A DNA stretch of 64,000 nt from Pelagimonas sp. (GCA_025210265.1 JAOASD010000006.1:62001-126000); one strand, 5' to 3'. Positions 27,634 to 37,851 are shown, numbered from the stretch's first letter. A program made the numbers and translations. Notes: generated by a model from the sequence alone, not told the origin.

Positions 27634-28389
27634 TCACACCGGTTTGGCTTTGCCCGACGTCGCTGGTTTCAGCACCTCCAGCGGGTTCAGCACCCGCGCG
27701 GCCTCGCCCAGCCCCCGGCGTGACGGAGGATGTCGTTTAGAGGCCAGGACCATCATCGCACCGCCCGCCATCACCCCAGGGATCGCCCGCCCGGCCTGTT
27801 CCCAGAACGGGCCGGTTTTCATCCAGAACCGCCGGGTCGACGGCGGCTGGTACAACACCGAAACATGCACTTCGGGCACAAAATCATGGTATTTCAGCTG
27901 GCTTTCCAGCTGCCCCAGCGAATAGGGCCGCCCATAGCCAAACGGCGTCACATCCGAACGTGCCCACAGCCCCGACCGATTGGGCAGCACAAACAGGATC
28001 TGCCCGCCCGGCCCCAGCACCCGGTAACATTCATCCAGCAGCTCGGTCGCGCGCTCGCTGGTTTCCAGCCCATGCATCAGCACCAGCCGGTCCACCCGGC
28101 CCGTTTCCAACGGCCAGAAGGTTTCTTCGCACAGCAGGCTGACATTGGGCATCCCCGCAGGCCAGGGCATCACCCCCTGCGGTGCGGGCATCAGCCCGAC
28201 CACCCGGCGCGCATCCTTTAGGTAGGGCCGCAGCAACGGCACGGCAAAGCCATAGCCCGCAACAGTCTGCCCCTTGCAACTGTCCACCGGCCAGAACCGC
28301 AGCATCTGCTGGCGGATCACCTTTTGCGCAGCCCGCCCCAGCGCACTGCGATAATAGAAGTCGCGCAATGTCTGTACGTCCAGATGCAT
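27634..28389 (-). CDS. class I SAM-dependent methyltransferase family protein
   Basis: A 251-residue protein starting [19 protein letters not shown]. The SAM-fold part is recognisable from [18 protein letters not shown] (motif I is degenerate), [36 protein letters not shown] and the post-motif [19 protein letters not shown]. The region resembles the UbiE/DUF-type methyltransferases near gloB in this family. The weak GxGxG motif leaves catalytic activity uncertain. The start at 28389 is preferred over 28497. Divergent from gloB by 67 bases. Confidence 0.8.
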   Translation of the reverse strand: MHLDVQTLRDFYYRSALGRAAQKVIRQQMLRFWPVDSCKGQTVAGYGFAVPLLRPYLKDARRVVGLMPAPQGVMPWPAGMPNVSLLCEETFWPLETGRVDRLVLMHGLETSERATELLDECYRVLGPGGQILFVLPNRSGLWARSDVTPFGYGRPYSLGQLESQLKYHDFVPEVHVSVLYQPPSTRRFWMKTGPFWEQAGRAIPGVMAGGAMMVLASKRHPPSRRGLGEAARVLNPLEVLKPATSGKAKPV

Positions 28390-28456
28390 TGCAGATCCGC
28401 CTTTTATGGGTTTGACTGGTTCGACCCTATCCTGACAAAGCGCGCAAGGAATTGCC

Positions 28457-29218
28457 ATGCCTCTCGACATCGTCACTGTCCCCTGTCTCGAAGACAATTA
28501 CGCCTATCTGGTCAACGGACCCGATGGCGTGGCCGTGATTGACGCCCCCGAGGCCGCCCCCATCATCGCCGCCCTGGACGCGCGCGGCTGGATTCCCGGT
28601 GTGATCATGATCACCCATCATCACTGGGACCATGTTCAGGCGATTGACGAATTGAAACAGAAATACGGCTGCATGGTCATGGGCCCGGAGGCGGAAAAAG
28701 ACAAACTTCCCCCGATGGACCACTATCTGGCCGCAGGTCAGACCGGCGGCAGCGGCGATGGCGCGATGGAGGTCATTCCCGTGCCCGGTCACACGCTGGG
28801 CCATATCGCCTATCACTACCCGCAGGCCCGCGCCCTGTTCACCGCAGACAGCCTGATGGCTCTGGGCTGTGGCCGCCTGTTCGAAGGCACTCCCGACATG
28901 ATGTGGGACAGCCTGTCCCGGCTGGCGACCCTGCCCGGCGACACAATGGTCTATTCCGGCCATGAATACACCGCCTCCAATGCAAAATTCGCCCTGAGCA
29001 TTGACCCTGAAAACCCCGACCTTATCTCAAGGGTACAGGACATCACTGCAGCCCGCGCTGCTGGACACCCCACCGCACAGGTTCCGTTGTCGCTGGAACT
29101 GGCGACCAACCCGTTTCTGCGCGCCTCCGACCCTGGTCTGAAACGCCATCTGGGCATGGAAGACGCCTCTGACGCTGCCGTTTTCACAGAGATCCGCGCC
29201 CGCAAAGACAGGTTCTGA
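28457..29218 (+). CDS. gloB: hydroxyacylglutathione hydrolase (glyoxalase II)
   Basis: A 253-residue metallo-beta-lactamase-fold enzyme that hydrolyses S-lactoylglutathione in methylglyoxal detoxification. The metal motif [13 protein letters not shown] lies near residues 52-64, [13 protein letters not shown] near 112-124, the bridging Asp in [17 protein letters not shown] near 134-150, and [15 protein letters not shown] near 171-185, all as in GloB. An AAGGA ribosome site precedes the ATG. Confidence 0.95.
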   Translation: MPLDIVTVPCLEDNYAYLVNGPDGVAVIDAPEAAPIIAALDARGWIPGVIMITHHHWDHVQAIDELKQKYGCMVMGPEAEKDKLPPMDHYLAAGQTGGSGDGAMEVIPVPGHTLGHIAYHYPQARALFTADSLMALGCGRLFEGTPDMMWDSLSRLATLPGDTMVYSGHEYTASNAKFALSIDPENPDLISRVQDITAARAAGHPTAQVPLSLELATNPFLRASDPGLKRHLGMEDASDAAVFTEIRARKDRF

Positions 29219-29369
29219 TCGCTCACGGCAGGTTGCAATCTGACGGTGCATTGCCCGCAATTGTGACCGCCCCGCGATCAGAAAAAACTTGAAGAACCGA
29301 ATTAATCGACCAAACTTTAACCCTATGAGGCCATGCTGATCTTATTCAGCGCAGTACAAGGAGCACGAA

Positions 29370-31700
29370 GTGCCTTCATTCTCCACCACACTTGAACAGG
29401 CAATCCACGCCGCACTCGCGCTGGCCAATTCGCGCAGCCATGAATTCGCGACGCTGGAACACCTGCTCCTGGCTCTCATCGACGAGCCTGATGCCGAACG
29501 GGTGATGAAGGCATGTTCCGTCGATACAGAAGAGCTTCGCACCACCCTTGTCGAGTTCATCGACGAGGATCTGGCAAATCTCGTCACCGATATCGAAGGG
29601 TCGGAGGCCGTGCCCACCGCCGCCTTCCAGCGCGTGATCCAGCGCGCCGCGATCCATGTGCAATCCTCTGGCCGGACCGAAGTGACCGGCGCAAATGTGC
29701 TGGTTGCCATCTTTGCCGAACGCGAATCCAATGCCGCCTATTTCCTGCAGGAACAGGAAATGACCCGCTATGACGCGGTGAACTATATCGCCCATGGCGT
29801 CGCCAAGAACCCGGCCTATGGCGAAAGCCGCCCGGTGCAGGGGGCCGATGATGAACAGGACGAACCCGCGCAGGTCGAGGCAGGGCAGCCCAGCGGCGAC
29901 AAAGAAAGCGCGCTGGCCAAATATTGCGTCGATCTGAACGTCAAAGCGCGTGAGGGCGAGATTGATCCGCTGATCGGCCGTTCTCATGAGGTCGAGCGCT
30001 GCATCCAGGTGCTGTGCCGCCGCCGCAAGAACAACCCGCTTCTGGTGGGCGATCCCGGCGTGGGTAAAACCGCCATTGCCGAAGGTCTGGCGCGCAAGAT
30101 CGTTGCCTCCGAAGTGCCCGAGGTGCTGTCGGAAACCACGATTTATTCGCTGGATATGGGCGCACTGCTGGCCGGCACCCGCTATCGCGGCGATTTCGAG
30201 GAACGGCTGAAGGCCGTTGTCACCGAACTCGAAGACCACCCCGACGCGGTGCTGTTCATCGACGAAATCCACACCGTGATCGGCGCAGGCGCCACCTCCG
30301 GCGGCGCGATGGATGCATCCAACCTGCTGAAACCTGCCCTGCAGGGCGGCAAGCTGCGCACGATGGGGTCCACAACCTACAAGGAATTCCGTCAGCATTT
30401 CGAAAAGGACCGCGCCCTGTCGCGGCGCTTCCAAAAGATCGACGTGAACGAGCCCTCCGTGCCCGACACGATCAAGATCCTGAAGGGGATCAAACCCTAT
30501 TTCGAAGAGCATCACGGCGTGAAATACACCGCTGACGCGATCAAATCCGCGGTCGAACTGTCGGCGCGCTACATGAATGACCGCAAACTGCCCGACAAGG
30601 CGATCGACGTCATCGACGAAGCTGGGGCCGCGCAGCATCTGGTCGCGGAATCCAAGCGCCGCAAAACCATCGGCACCAAAGAGATCGAGAATGTGGTCGC
30701 CAAGATCGCCCGCATCCCTCCGAAAAATGTCTCCAAGGACGATGCAGAGGTTCTCAAGGATCTGGAAAAGACGCTCAAACGCGTGGTGTTCGGCCAGAAC
30801 AACGCAATCGACGCCCTGTCCAGCGCGATCAAACTGGCGCGCGCAGGTCTGCGGGAACCGGAAAAACCCATCGGCAACTATCTGTTCGCTGGTCCAACCG
30901 GTGTCGGCAAGACCGAGGTCGCCAAACAGCTGGCCTCGACCCTTGGCGTGGAACTGTTGCGCTTTGACATGTCCGAATATATGGAGAAACACGCGGTCTC
31001 GCGCCTGATTGGTGCGCCTCCGGGCTATGTTGGCTTTGATCAGGGCGGCCAGCTGACCGATGGCGTCGATCAGCACCCGCATTGTGTGCTGCTGCTGGAC
31101 GAAATCGAAAAGGCACACCCGGATGTCTACAACATCCTGCTGCAGGTTATGGATCACGGCACCCTCACCGACCACAATGGTCGGACCGTGGATTTCCGCA
31201 ATGTGATCCTGATCATGACCTCGAATGCGGGCGCAGCTGAACAGGCCAAGGCGGCCATCGGTTTCGGCCGCGACCGTCGCGAGGGCGAAGACACCGCCGC
31301 GATCGAACGCACCTTTACGCCGGAATTCCGCAACCGTCTGGACGCAGTGATCAGCTTTGCACCGCTGCCCAAAGAGGTGATCCTGCAGGTGGTCGAGAAA
31401 TTCGTCCTCCAGCTCGAAGCGCAGCTGATGGATCGCAACGTGACCATCGAACTCACCCGCGCCGCTGCCGAATGGCTGGGCAACAAGGGCTATGACGAAA
31501 AGATGGGCGCGCGCCCGCTGGGCCGGGTGATCCAGGAACACATCAAAAAACCACTGGCCGAAGAACTGCTCTTTGGCAAACTGTCCAAAGGCGGTGTGGT
31601 GAAAGTGGCCGTCAAAGACAAGGAACTGGTCCTGAAACTCGAAGGCCCGGAAAGCCCGCGGCTCGGCTCGAAAAAGCCCCCGCTTCTGACAGCCGATTGA
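29370..31700 (+). CDS. clpA: ATP-dependent Clp protease ATP-binding subunit ClpA
   Basis: A 776-residue double-AAA unfoldase that feeds ClpP. The N-terminal Clp domain (residues 1-145, with [20 protein letters not shown]) is followed by an acidic linker. AAA-1 has [15 protein letters not shown] near 227 and [16 protein letters not shown]-2 has [16 protein letters not shown] near 508 and [15 protein letters not shown]. The start is GTG at 29370, set by AAGGAG seven bases upstream. No clpS gene is adjacent. Its stop overlaps the start of a secreted M23 peptidase gene (TGATG). Confidence 0.96.
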   Translation: MPSFSTTLEQAIHAALALANSRSHEFATLEHLLLALIDEPDAERVMKACSVDTEELRTTLVEFIDEDLANLVTDIEGSEAVPTAAFQRVIQRAAIHVQSSGRTEVTGANVLVAIFAERESNAAYFLQEQEMTRYDAVNYIAHGVAKNPAYGESRPVQGADDEQDEPAQVEAGQPSGDKESALAKYCVDLNVKAREGEIDPLIGRSHEVERCIQVLCRRRKNNPLLVGDPGVGKTAIAEGLARKIVASEVPEVLSETTIYSLDMGALLAGTRYRGDFEERLKAVVTELEDHPDAVLFIDEIHTVIGAGATSGGAMDASNLLKPALQGGKLRTMGSTTYKEFRQHFEKDRALSRRFQKIDVNEPSVPDTIKILKGIKPYFEEHHGVKYTADAIKSAVELSARYMNDRKLPDKAIDVIDEAGAAQHLVAESKRRKTIGTKEIENVVAKIARIPPKNVSKDDAEVLKDLEKTLKRVVFGQNNAIDALSSAIKLARAGLREPEKPIGNYLFAGPTGVGKTEVAKQLASTLGVELLRFDMSEYMEKHAVSRLIGAPPGYVGFDQGGQLTDGVDQHPHCVLLLDEIEKAHPDVYNILLQVMDHGTLTDHNGRTVDFRNVILIMTSNAGAAEQAKAAIGFGRDRREGEDTAAIERTFTPEFRNRLDAVISFAPLPKEVILQVVEKFVLQLEAQLMDRNVTIELTRAAAEWLGNKGYDEKMGARPLGRVIQEHIKKPLAEELLFGKLSKGGVVKVAVKDKELVLKLEGPESPRLGSKKPPLLTAD

Positions 31701-32671
31701 TGCGCGCTGTCCTGCTGACACTGTTTCTTGCGGCGGCGGGCCTTCCTGCCGCCGCAAACCCGCCACAGCTGCACTGGCCCGTGGACTGCGCCCTAGGTGA
31801 AACCTGTTTCATCGAGGATTACATGGACCACAACCCAACCGCCCAAGCGCGCCACGATTTCACCTGCGGCCTGAACACACGCGATGCCCATCGCGGGACG
31901 GATATCGCAATACCGTCTTTCGACACCATGGAACGCGGGGTTGCCGTGCGCGCCGCTGCCGCCGGAACAGTTTTGCGCATCCGCGATTCGATGCCTGATG
32001 ACATCACCATGACCAGCGTTACAGACAGCAATGCTTGTGGAAATGCGGTGATCCTTGACCACGGCGACGGCTGGCAGACTCTCTATTGCCACCTGCAACT
32101 TGGCTCCGTGATGGTCCGCCCAGGCAGCGATATTCCTGCAGGTCAAATCCTGGGGCTGATTGGGCTTTCAGGGCAAACAAATCACCCACATCTGCACTTT
32201 TCGGTGCTCCATAACAGCAAGGACGTCGATCCCTTCGCCCCATCCGGCGCACAAACATGCCCGTCGCAGGAAGAAACCAACCTCAGCAAAACCGACACGC
32301 TCTGGGCCGACACCCCGCCCTATTACCGCACCGCTTTGCTCACCAGCGGCTTTGCCGACCATATCCCCGCGCTCGACTCGCTCGCAGCGGCCCGCCTGGA
32401 AACAACGCAATCCAACCGCCCGCTGGTCTTATATGCCCATATGGGCCACGCCCAGCCCGGCGACCGCCTGAGTTTTCAGGCCACAGGCCCAGATGGGAAC
32501 GTATTTTCCCACAAAATGCTCCTGGAAAACCCCAAAAGGTCCCAAATGCAGGCCTTCGGTCGGCGCGCACCGAAAGAGGGCTGGCCCAAAGGGGCCTATC
32601 AAGGGGATGTCACCCTGACACGCGACGGCATACTGATCGCCCATCGGTTTGCCCATGTCACGATGCAATAG
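31700..32671 (+). CDS. M23-family metallopeptidase, exported
   Basis: A 323-residue protein with a signal peptide ([19 protein letters not shown]). The LytM-type domain has the Zn ligands in RDAHRGTDIAIP near residues 54-65 and HPHLHFSVLHNS near 160-171, with an insert of Cys-containing sequence between (ALGETCFIEDYMDHNPTA). A C-terminal region of about 110 residues has no family I recognise. It is likely a periplasmic peptidoglycan or peptide hydrolase. ATG 31700 overlaps the clpA stop, implying translational coupling. Confidence 0.87.
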   Translation: MRAVLLTLFLAAAGLPAAANPPQLHWPVDCALGETCFIEDYMDHNPTAQARHDFTCGLNTRDAHRGTDIAIPSFDTMERGVAVRAAAAGTVLRIRDSMPDDITMTSVTDSNACGNAVILDHGDGWQTLYCHLQLGSVMVRPGSDIPAGQILGLIGLSGQTNHPHLHFSVLHNSKDVDPFAPSGAQTCPSQEETNLSKTDTLWADTPPYYRTALLTSGFADHIPALDSLAAARLETTQSNRPLVLYAHMGHAQPGDRLSFQATGPDGNVFSHKMLLENPKRSQMQAFGRRAPKEGWPKGAYQGDVTLTRDGILIAHRFAHVTMQ

Positions 32672-32689
32672 GCCCAGATAGGCGCGGGC

Positions 32690-32798
32690 CCGCAGGGGCC
32701 GCGCGGGTCGAATGGCGCAGCCATTCGAAACACCTGTGAAAACGCGAACAAAGCGCGCCCGCAGGGCGCGTCGGTCGGATGGCGCAAGCCATCCGAAA
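32690..32798. repeat. tandem two-hairpin element between convergent genes
   Basis: Two similar modules lie in tandem. Each has a GC-rich hairpin with a GCA loop (CGCGG-GCCC-GCA-GGGG-CCGCG near 32692; GCGCCC-GCA-GGGCGC near 32755) followed by a nine-pair hairpin: TCGAATGGC-GCA-GCCATTCGA at 32708-32728 and TCGGATGGC-GCAA-GCCATCCGA at 32775-32796. Both end in AAA. The second stem differs by an A-to-G change matched by T-to-C on the other arm, a compensatory pair. It may act as a bidirectional transcription or RNA-stability element. Confidence 0.7.
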
Positions 32799-32803
32799 TC
32801 TCC

Positions 32804-34984
32804 TCAACGCTCCGTCAACTTCAGTTCGATCCGGCGATTTTGCGCACGGGCCTCTGCCGTATTCGCTGGGTTCAAAGGCTGGTATTGCCCAAACCCATTC
32901 GCCGCCAAACGTGACGGATCAATGCCAAGAAACGCCACCATATAGCGCACAACGGACAAGGCTCGCTCTTGGCTCAACTCCCAATTGTCACGAAAATCCC
33001 CGCCAACGCGCACCGGGACATTGTCGGTATGCCCATCGACCCGAATGATCCAATCAATCTCTGACGGGATCTGATCGGAAATATCGCGCAGCAGCCCAGC
33101 GATCTTGGCGATCTCGGCCTGGCCTGCTTCGGACAGCTCTGCCTCGCCCAGCGCGAACAGCACTTCGGACGAAAAGACAAACCGGTCGCCTTCGATCCGA
33201 ATACCATCGCGATCCGCCAAAACCTCGCGCAGTCTGCCAAAAAACTCCGAGCGATACCGCTCTAGATCCCGCGCCTGCGCCTCCAGCCGCTGCCGTTCGG
33301 CCTCTTCCAACTGCCGCCGGCGGCGCTCTTCCGCAGCGACCCGCGCCAACGCAGCGTTCAGCTCAGACCCCAAATTCTGCAATTCGACCTGCGCCGCCAG
33401 ATCCTGCGCTTCGGCCTGATCCAGCAGAGCCTGCAACTGTGACAGCTGACCGCGCAGCGCAGCGACCTGCTGGTTCAGCAATTCGGCTTCTCTCTGCGCT
33501 TCGGTACTGCGCGCGCGGCTTTCGGCCAGTTTGTCCTGCGCCTGCGCCAAAAGGATCCGGCGCTCTTCGGCTTCGCTAAACCGCGCCTGATCGCTAGCCT
33601 CGGCGGCGCGTTGCGCGACCAAAGCAGCCGCCAGTTGATCGCGCAAATCCGCCGCATCGCTTTCCGCCCCCAGCCGTGCAGCCAAGGCCGCCGCCAGCTG
33701 GTCCTCAAGCGCGCGGCTGCCTTCGACACCTGTCGCGGCGCGGGCCTCTGCCGCCATCAATGCCTCGCGCAGGCGCGTGATCTCTGCGTCCTGCCGGTCA
33801 GCACGTGTCTGCGCCGCTGCGCTTTCTTGTGTTGCGCGGGCCTGATCTGCGGCACTCTGGGCGCGCGCCTGATCCAGTTCCGCCTGCGCATTCTCAGCCA
33901 AGGCCAACCGCGCCAAAGCCGCCGCAAGCTGAGCCGACAGGTCGGACAGTCGCGTTTCAGACACCGCCTGCGCCCCGGCCCGCTCCGCCAGCGCGCGCTC
34001 TGCTGTGGTTCGGGCCTCTTCTGCGGTGGCAAGATCGGCGGCTGTGCGGTCCAGGCGGGCCTGCAACGCCGCAGCCTGATCCTGCCCCTCCAGCAACGCG
34101 GCGGCGATGCGGGCGTTCAGATCCTCTTCGGCCCCGCGCGCAGCGGCCAGCAAGGTCAGGGTCTCCTCGGCACGGGCGCGTTCGGCCTCCAGTGCCAGTG
34201 TCATGGCCGTCAGTTCCGCGTCCGCCTGTTCCAGACGTTTACGCAGGGCGGCGGCGGCCTCGGATTCGGCCAGTTTCTGCGCTTCTTCCGCGGTCAATTC
34301 CTTTTGCAGATCATCGACTTGCCCGGATAGCGCCAGCACAGCGCCCTCTGCCTCCGCGTTCTGTGCGCGCAGATCCTCGACCAATGCCTCCAGCGCCTCA
34401 CGGCGGGCGGCAGCCAGGCGGGCGGCCTCACTCTGGGCATCAATTTCGCCGCGCGCCTGCGCCAAAGCGAGGTTCAGCGCGTCACGTTCAGACAGCAGCG
34501 CGGCCTGCGCCGCCTCCAGATCCGCCTGCGTGGCCCGCAGATCCGCCAGATCCAGCCGCGCCGAATCCCGTTCCGCCAGCAGCGCCGCAACCTGTTCTTC
34601 GAACCCCGCGATGCGTCCGGCGGCCTGATCCAGCTGTTCGGCTTGGCGGTCACGGGTCGCGGTCAAGGCGGCAATGATTTGCGTTTGTTCGGTCAGCTGG
34701 GCATCGCGATTGATCAGGGTGCTTTCCAGCTCCCCCAGCTGATTGCTGAGCTGTGTGTTGCGGCGTTCCTGCAGCCCCAGCGCCTGCGCCAGCGCGGCGA
34801 CCTCGGCGGAGAGTTCGCTTAGCTCGTCCTCTTGTCCGGTGATGGTCTCGCTCAGGACAAATTGCACGATCATAAAAATCGACAGCACAAAGGTCAGCAC
34901 CAGCAAAAGCCCGGTCATGGCATCGACAAAGCCCGGCCAGATCGACGCCTGAAACCGCGCCCCGGTGCGTCGCGACAGGGCCAT
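32804..34984 (-). CDS. MotB/ZorB-like OmpA-family protein with long coiled coil
   Basis: A 726-residue protein. Residues 18-44 form one membrane helix, WPGFVDAMTGLLLVLTFVL plus SIFMIV, with an Asp (residue 21) at the MotB/ExbD proton-path position. Residues about 45-585 are almost uninterrupted Ala/Glu/Gln/Leu/Arg heptads. Residues about 590-726 are an OmpA-like peptidoglycan-binding domain with IRVDGHTDNVPV and FRDNWELSQERALSVVRYM. It is the stator-like partner of the ExbB-like protein encoded three bases upstream. Annotated in relatives as a peptidoglycan-binding protein; function is unknown. Confidence 0.85.
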   Translation of the reverse strand: MALSRRTGARFQASIWPGFVDAMTGLLLVLTFVLSIFMIVQFVLSETITGQEDELSELSAEVAALAQALGLQERRNTQLSNQLGELESTLINRDAQLTEQTQIIAALTATRDRQAEQLDQAAGRIAGFEEQVAALLAERDSARLDLADLRATQADLEAAQAALLSERDALNLALAQARGEIDAQSEAARLAAARREALEALVEDLRAQNAEAEGAVLALSGQVDDLQKELTAEEAQKLAESEAAAALRKRLEQADAELTAMTLALEAERARAEETLTLLAAARGAEEDLNARIAAALLEGQDQAAALQARLDRTAADLATAEEARTTAERALAERAGAQAVSETRLSDLSAQLAAALARLALAENAQAELDQARAQSAADQARATQESAAAQTRADRQDAEITRLREALMAAEARAATGVEGSRALEDQLAAALAARLGAESDAADLRDQLAAALVAQRAAEASDQARFSEAEERRILLAQAQDKLAESRARSTEAQREAELLNQQVAALRGQLSQLQALLDQAEAQDLAAQVELQNLGSELNAALARVAAEERRRRQLEEAERQRLEAQARDLERYRSEFFGRLREVLADRDGIRIEGDRFVFSSEVLFALGEAELSEAGQAEIAKIAGLLRDISDQIPSEIDWIIRVDGHTDNVPVRVGGDFRDNWELSQERALSVVRYMVAFLGIDPSRLAANGFGQYQPLNPANTAEARAQNRRIELKLTER

Positions 34985-34987
34985 GGA

Positions 34988-36184
34988 TCAGCTGCCCCCC
35001 TGGCGCGGGCGGCCCTGACCGCCATCGCCAGCCCGGCGCAGGATCTGATTCAGGCTGCGCGCCATGCCCGCCATGTCGGTGCGCAGTTCGGCCATGCTTT
35101 CCTGCCGCCCGGCGCTGATTTCCTCAAGCAGGCGCAGCATCTGCACGTCGATCGAACGCAGGCGCATCCGGCTTTCCGCATCCAACCCTTCGCTGGTTTC
35201 CTTTTCGCGGATTGCTTCGGCCAGCTGTTCCTGCCCTTCGGCGATGCGGGCCAGCGCATTGGCCGAGGGGGCGCTGGCCTCCATCCGTTCGGTCATGCGC
35301 TCAATGCTGTCGGCCAGTTGACCCAGCCGGTTGTCGACCTCGTTGCGGGCCTGTTCGGATTGGGCGAACATATATTGCAGGGTTTCGATCTGCTCAGCCA
35401 TGCGGTCCAGCACGACGCCTGCCGCGCCCAGATCCGGCCCGTCGGTTTCAGAGGAAAAGCCCAGCCGCGTGATCGAGCTCAGCCATTCCTCCAACTCGCG
35501 GTAGAACCGGTTCTGACCATGCCCGGCGAACAGTTCCAGCAGGCCGACAATCAGCGAACAGGCCAGCCCCAAAAGCGAGCTGGCAAAGGCCACGCCCATC
35601 CCGTCCAGCTGGCTTTCCAGCCCAGTCATCAATCGGCCAAACACCGCGATCCCGCTTTCGCCGCCCTGTGGCGCAAGGCTGCGAATGGTTTCAACCAGTG
35701 CGGGCACCGTGGTCGCCAGCCCGTAAAATGTGCCCAGCAGGCCAAGGAAAATCAGCAGCGACACGATATAGCGCGTGATTTCGCGCGCCTCGTCGATGCG
35801 GGTGGCAACAGAATCCAGGATCGAGCGGGTCGAGGTCGTGGTGATCTGCATCCGCTTGTCACGCCGCCGCAGAAGTGCCGCCAAGGGGGCCAGCAATTGC
35901 GGTGCCTGCGCCCGCACGCCCTGATCGCCCACGCGGGCAAAGCGTTCGATCCAGCGCACCGAAACAATCAACTGCACCGCCTGCCAGAAACAGGCCAGCA
36001 CCCCAACCACAAACACAATCAGGATGAACCCGTTCAGATAGGGATTGGATTGAAACACCGGCAGCACCCGCGGCAGGGCCAGAAAGGCCCCAAAACCCGA
36101 CAGCCCCAGCACGATCAGCATCAGCGTCACCTGCCGGACGGGTTGCGAAAATTGCAGCTCGGCCTCTAATTCGTGCTGGTCCAT
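34988..36184 (-). CDS. MotA/TolQ/ExbB-family proton channel protein
   Basis: A 398-residue membrane protein. Predicted helices lie at about residues 19-40, 52-75, 138-163 (YIVSLLIFLGLLGTFYGLAT) and 195-218 (GMGVAFASSLLGLACSLIVG); the last two form the MotA/ExbB core. A C-terminal cytoplasmic tail of about 175 residues is helical with coiled-coil heptads. This pairing of a long-tailed MotA-like protein with an OmpA-type partner resembles ZorA/ZorB, but no ZorC or ZorD is nearby. The start at 36184 (MDQHELEAEL) is preferred over 36229. Confidence 0.85.
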   Translation of the reverse strand: MDQHELEAELQFSQPVRQVTLMLIVLGLSGFGAFLALPRVLPVFQSNPYLNGFILIVFVVGVLACFWQAVQLIVSVRWIERFARVGDQGVRAQAPQLLAPLAALLRRRDKRMQITTTSTRSILDSVATRIDEAREITRYIVSLLIFLGLLGTFYGLATTVPALVETIRSLAPQGGESGIAVFGRLMTGLESQLDGMGVAFASSLLGLACSLIVGLLELFAGHGQNRFYRELEEWLSSITRLGFSSETDGPDLGAAGVVLDRMAEQIETLQYMFAQSEQARNEVDNRLGQLADSIERMTERMEASAPSANALARIAEGQEQLAEAIREKETSEGLDAESRMRLRSIDVQMLRLLEEISAGRQESMAELRTDMAGMARSLNQILRRAGDGGQGRPRQGGS

Positions 36185-36262
36185 CGGGGCCCTGACGTTT
36201 TTGCCTGACACGGTGTTCCGGTCAGGCAAAGCCTATGCGCAATGATCCGCACTGCCAAGTGC

Positions 36263-36793
36263 CTATCCTGCCAGTGCTTTCACCCGATCCGCGAGCCAAT
36301 GCAAATCCGCATCGGGAATGCCCAATTCGTCCAGATGTGCGGCGGTGTTGTACAGATATTCGCTGTTTGGGCCACGCCCGCCAACCGCATGGGCGATCGC
36401 CTGCGCCTGCTCTTCCAGCGACAGGGTGCAATATTGCACGTGGTCGGGGTCGATCACGTAGGTCACTGCCTGCACCGGCGTCTGATCATCGGTCAGAACA
36501 AGCGGCAGAATGCGTTCCAGATAGGCCGCCGAGACCAGCTCGCGCTCGCGCAGATAGGCGAGGGTGTCCTCTTCGCTGCCCGGTTCTGCGCGCAGGGCCA
36601 GCCCGTCGCAGATCGCGCCGTCATGGGCATCCAGCGCCAGCACCAGGCCAGGGGTTTCCTCGGTCCCGCGATGGTGGATCGAACGCATACAGAAACTGCG
36701 GGCATAGCCGGTCAGCCGCGCGGGGCGGCTTTCGGCCACGGCAAAGCCGGGATTCCACAGCAATGATCCATATCCAAATACCCAAAGCGACAT
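36263..36793 (-). CDS. ChaC-like gamma-glutamylcyclotransferase
   Basis: A 176-residue protein starting MSLWVFGYGSLLWNPGFAVA, the glycine-rich loop of the ChaC family, with YARSFCMRSIHHRGTEETPG and LERELVSAAYLERILPLVL-like sequences following. ChaC enzymes cleave glutathione to 5-oxoproline and Cys-Gly. The longer open frame upstream (to 37162) overlaps the divergent DUF2125 gene and is discounted. The gene is separated from the motor operon by about 80 bases. Confidence 0.88.
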   Translation of the reverse strand: MSLWVFGYGSLLWNPGFAVAESRPARLTGYARSFCMRSIHHRGTEETPGLVLALDAHDGAICDGLALRAEPGSEEDTLAYLRERELVSAAYLERILPLVLTDDQTPVQAVTYVIDPDHVQYCTLSLEEQAQAIAHAVGGRGPNSEYLYNTAAHLDELGIPDADLHWLADRVKALAG

Positions 36794-36859
36794 GGTTCTG
36801 GTCCTCACGTTTTGCCCGCTGTAGACAATGTTCAGAGCAAAAAGAAAAGGGGCCGCCCG

Positions 36860-37831
36860 GTGAAACGACTGATCCTGATGGTGCTGATTGGGGCCGCATT
36901 GTGGAGCGGCCATTGGGTCTGGCAAGCGCGCAGCACGGAAAACGCGCTGGAACGCTGGTTCGAGGCGCGCCGCGCCGAGGGCTGGACCGCCCGTTATGAC
37001 AGCCTGTCGATCCACGGGTTCCCCAACCGCGTCGATGCGCGCTTTACCGGGGTGGAACTCAGCAACCCTGACACGGGCCACAGCTGGGAAGCGGCGGAAT
37101 TTCAGCTGCTGACGCTGGTCTATAACCGCGACCACCGCATTCTGGTCTTTCCCGATCAGCATGTGCTGCGCAGCGGCGGCCAGACCTATCGGATTCAGGG
37201 AGAGGGGCTGATTGCATCAGTCAATGGCACCGATGGGGTGCTTGGCCGCGCCGGGCTGCAGGCCGAGACCCTGAATATCAAAGGGCCCCGTGGCGATCTG
37301 GCCGTTGCCGGGCTCAGCGCCGGGATCCACACCAACGAGGCCGCGCCACAGCAGCTGTTGATTGGGCTGACGGCGAACGCTCTGGCGGGCAGCAAACCGG
37401 CCACGCTGCTCAGCGACCAGGACAGTGCCAAGGCGCTGGACCTGCGCGCCATTCTGCATCTGGATGCGCCCTGGCCTCTGCGCCCCGAAGCCACGCGCCC
37501 CGCCCCAACCCGTCTGGATCTGCAACTGGCGGAATACCGGCTGGACCAGATGTGGCTAAAGGCCAGCGGTGACTGGGATATAGACAAAAAGGGCCGTCTG
37601 GACGGCGATATGTCCCTGCGCGCGGAAAACTGGCGCGGGGCGCTGGACAAGGCCATCGCGCGCGGCGACATTCCCAAAGAGATCGGTGGCGCCATTTCCG
37701 ACGCGCTGGCGCTTGTGTCGCAATTGTCGGGCAAGGCGGACACGCTGGATCTGAAACTGGGGTTCAATGATGGGCGCATGTCCATGGGGTTGATCCCGCT
37801 GGGCGATGCGCCACGGTTGCGCCTGCCCTGA
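36860..37831 (+). CDS. DUF2125 domain protein, membrane-anchored
   Basis: A 323-residue protein starting at GTG 36860 (VKRLILMVLIGAALWSGHWV) with an AAGGGG ribosome site nearby; TTG 36812 is an unlikely alternative. Residues 3-17 form an N-terminal signal anchor. The rest is a beta-rich exported domain with YDSLSIHGFPNRVDARFTG and AEYRLDQMWLKASGDWDID, typical of DUF2125. It is a shorter relative of the 15523-17040 product. It precedes the M20 peptidase gene on the same strand; function is unknown. Confidence 0.85.
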   Translation: MKRLILMVLIGAALWSGHWVWQARSTENALERWFEARRAEGWTARYDSLSIHGFPNRVDARFTGVELSNPDTGHSWEAAEFQLLTLVYNRDHRILVFPDQHVLRSGGQTYRIQGEGLIASVNGTDGVLGRAGLQAETLNIKGPRGDLAVAGLSAGIHTNEAAPQQLLIGLTANALAGSKPATLLSDQDSAKALDLRAILHLDAPWPLRPEATRPAPTRLDLQLAEYRLDQMWLKASGDWDIDKKGRLDGDMSLRAENWRGALDKAIARGDIPKEIGGAISDALALVSQLSGKADTLDLKLGFNDGRMSMGLIPLGDAPRLRLP

Positions 37832-37851
37832 TCGACTGGGAAAGGGTAAGG

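Noticed and set aside
29288-29326. Heat-shock (sigma-32) promoter before clpA
   Set aside because: CTTGAA and CCCTAT are present, but 27 bases apart, too far for a sigma-32 promoter.
29376-31766. A 796-codon minus-strand frame opposite clpA
   Set aside because: Antisense shadow of clpA; no recognisable protein family and no plausible start context.
32804-36184. Zorya anti-phage system
   Set aside because: The pair resembles ZorA/ZorB, but zorC and zorD (or zorE) are not next to it; neighbours are a ChaC-like enzyme and an M23 peptidase gene.
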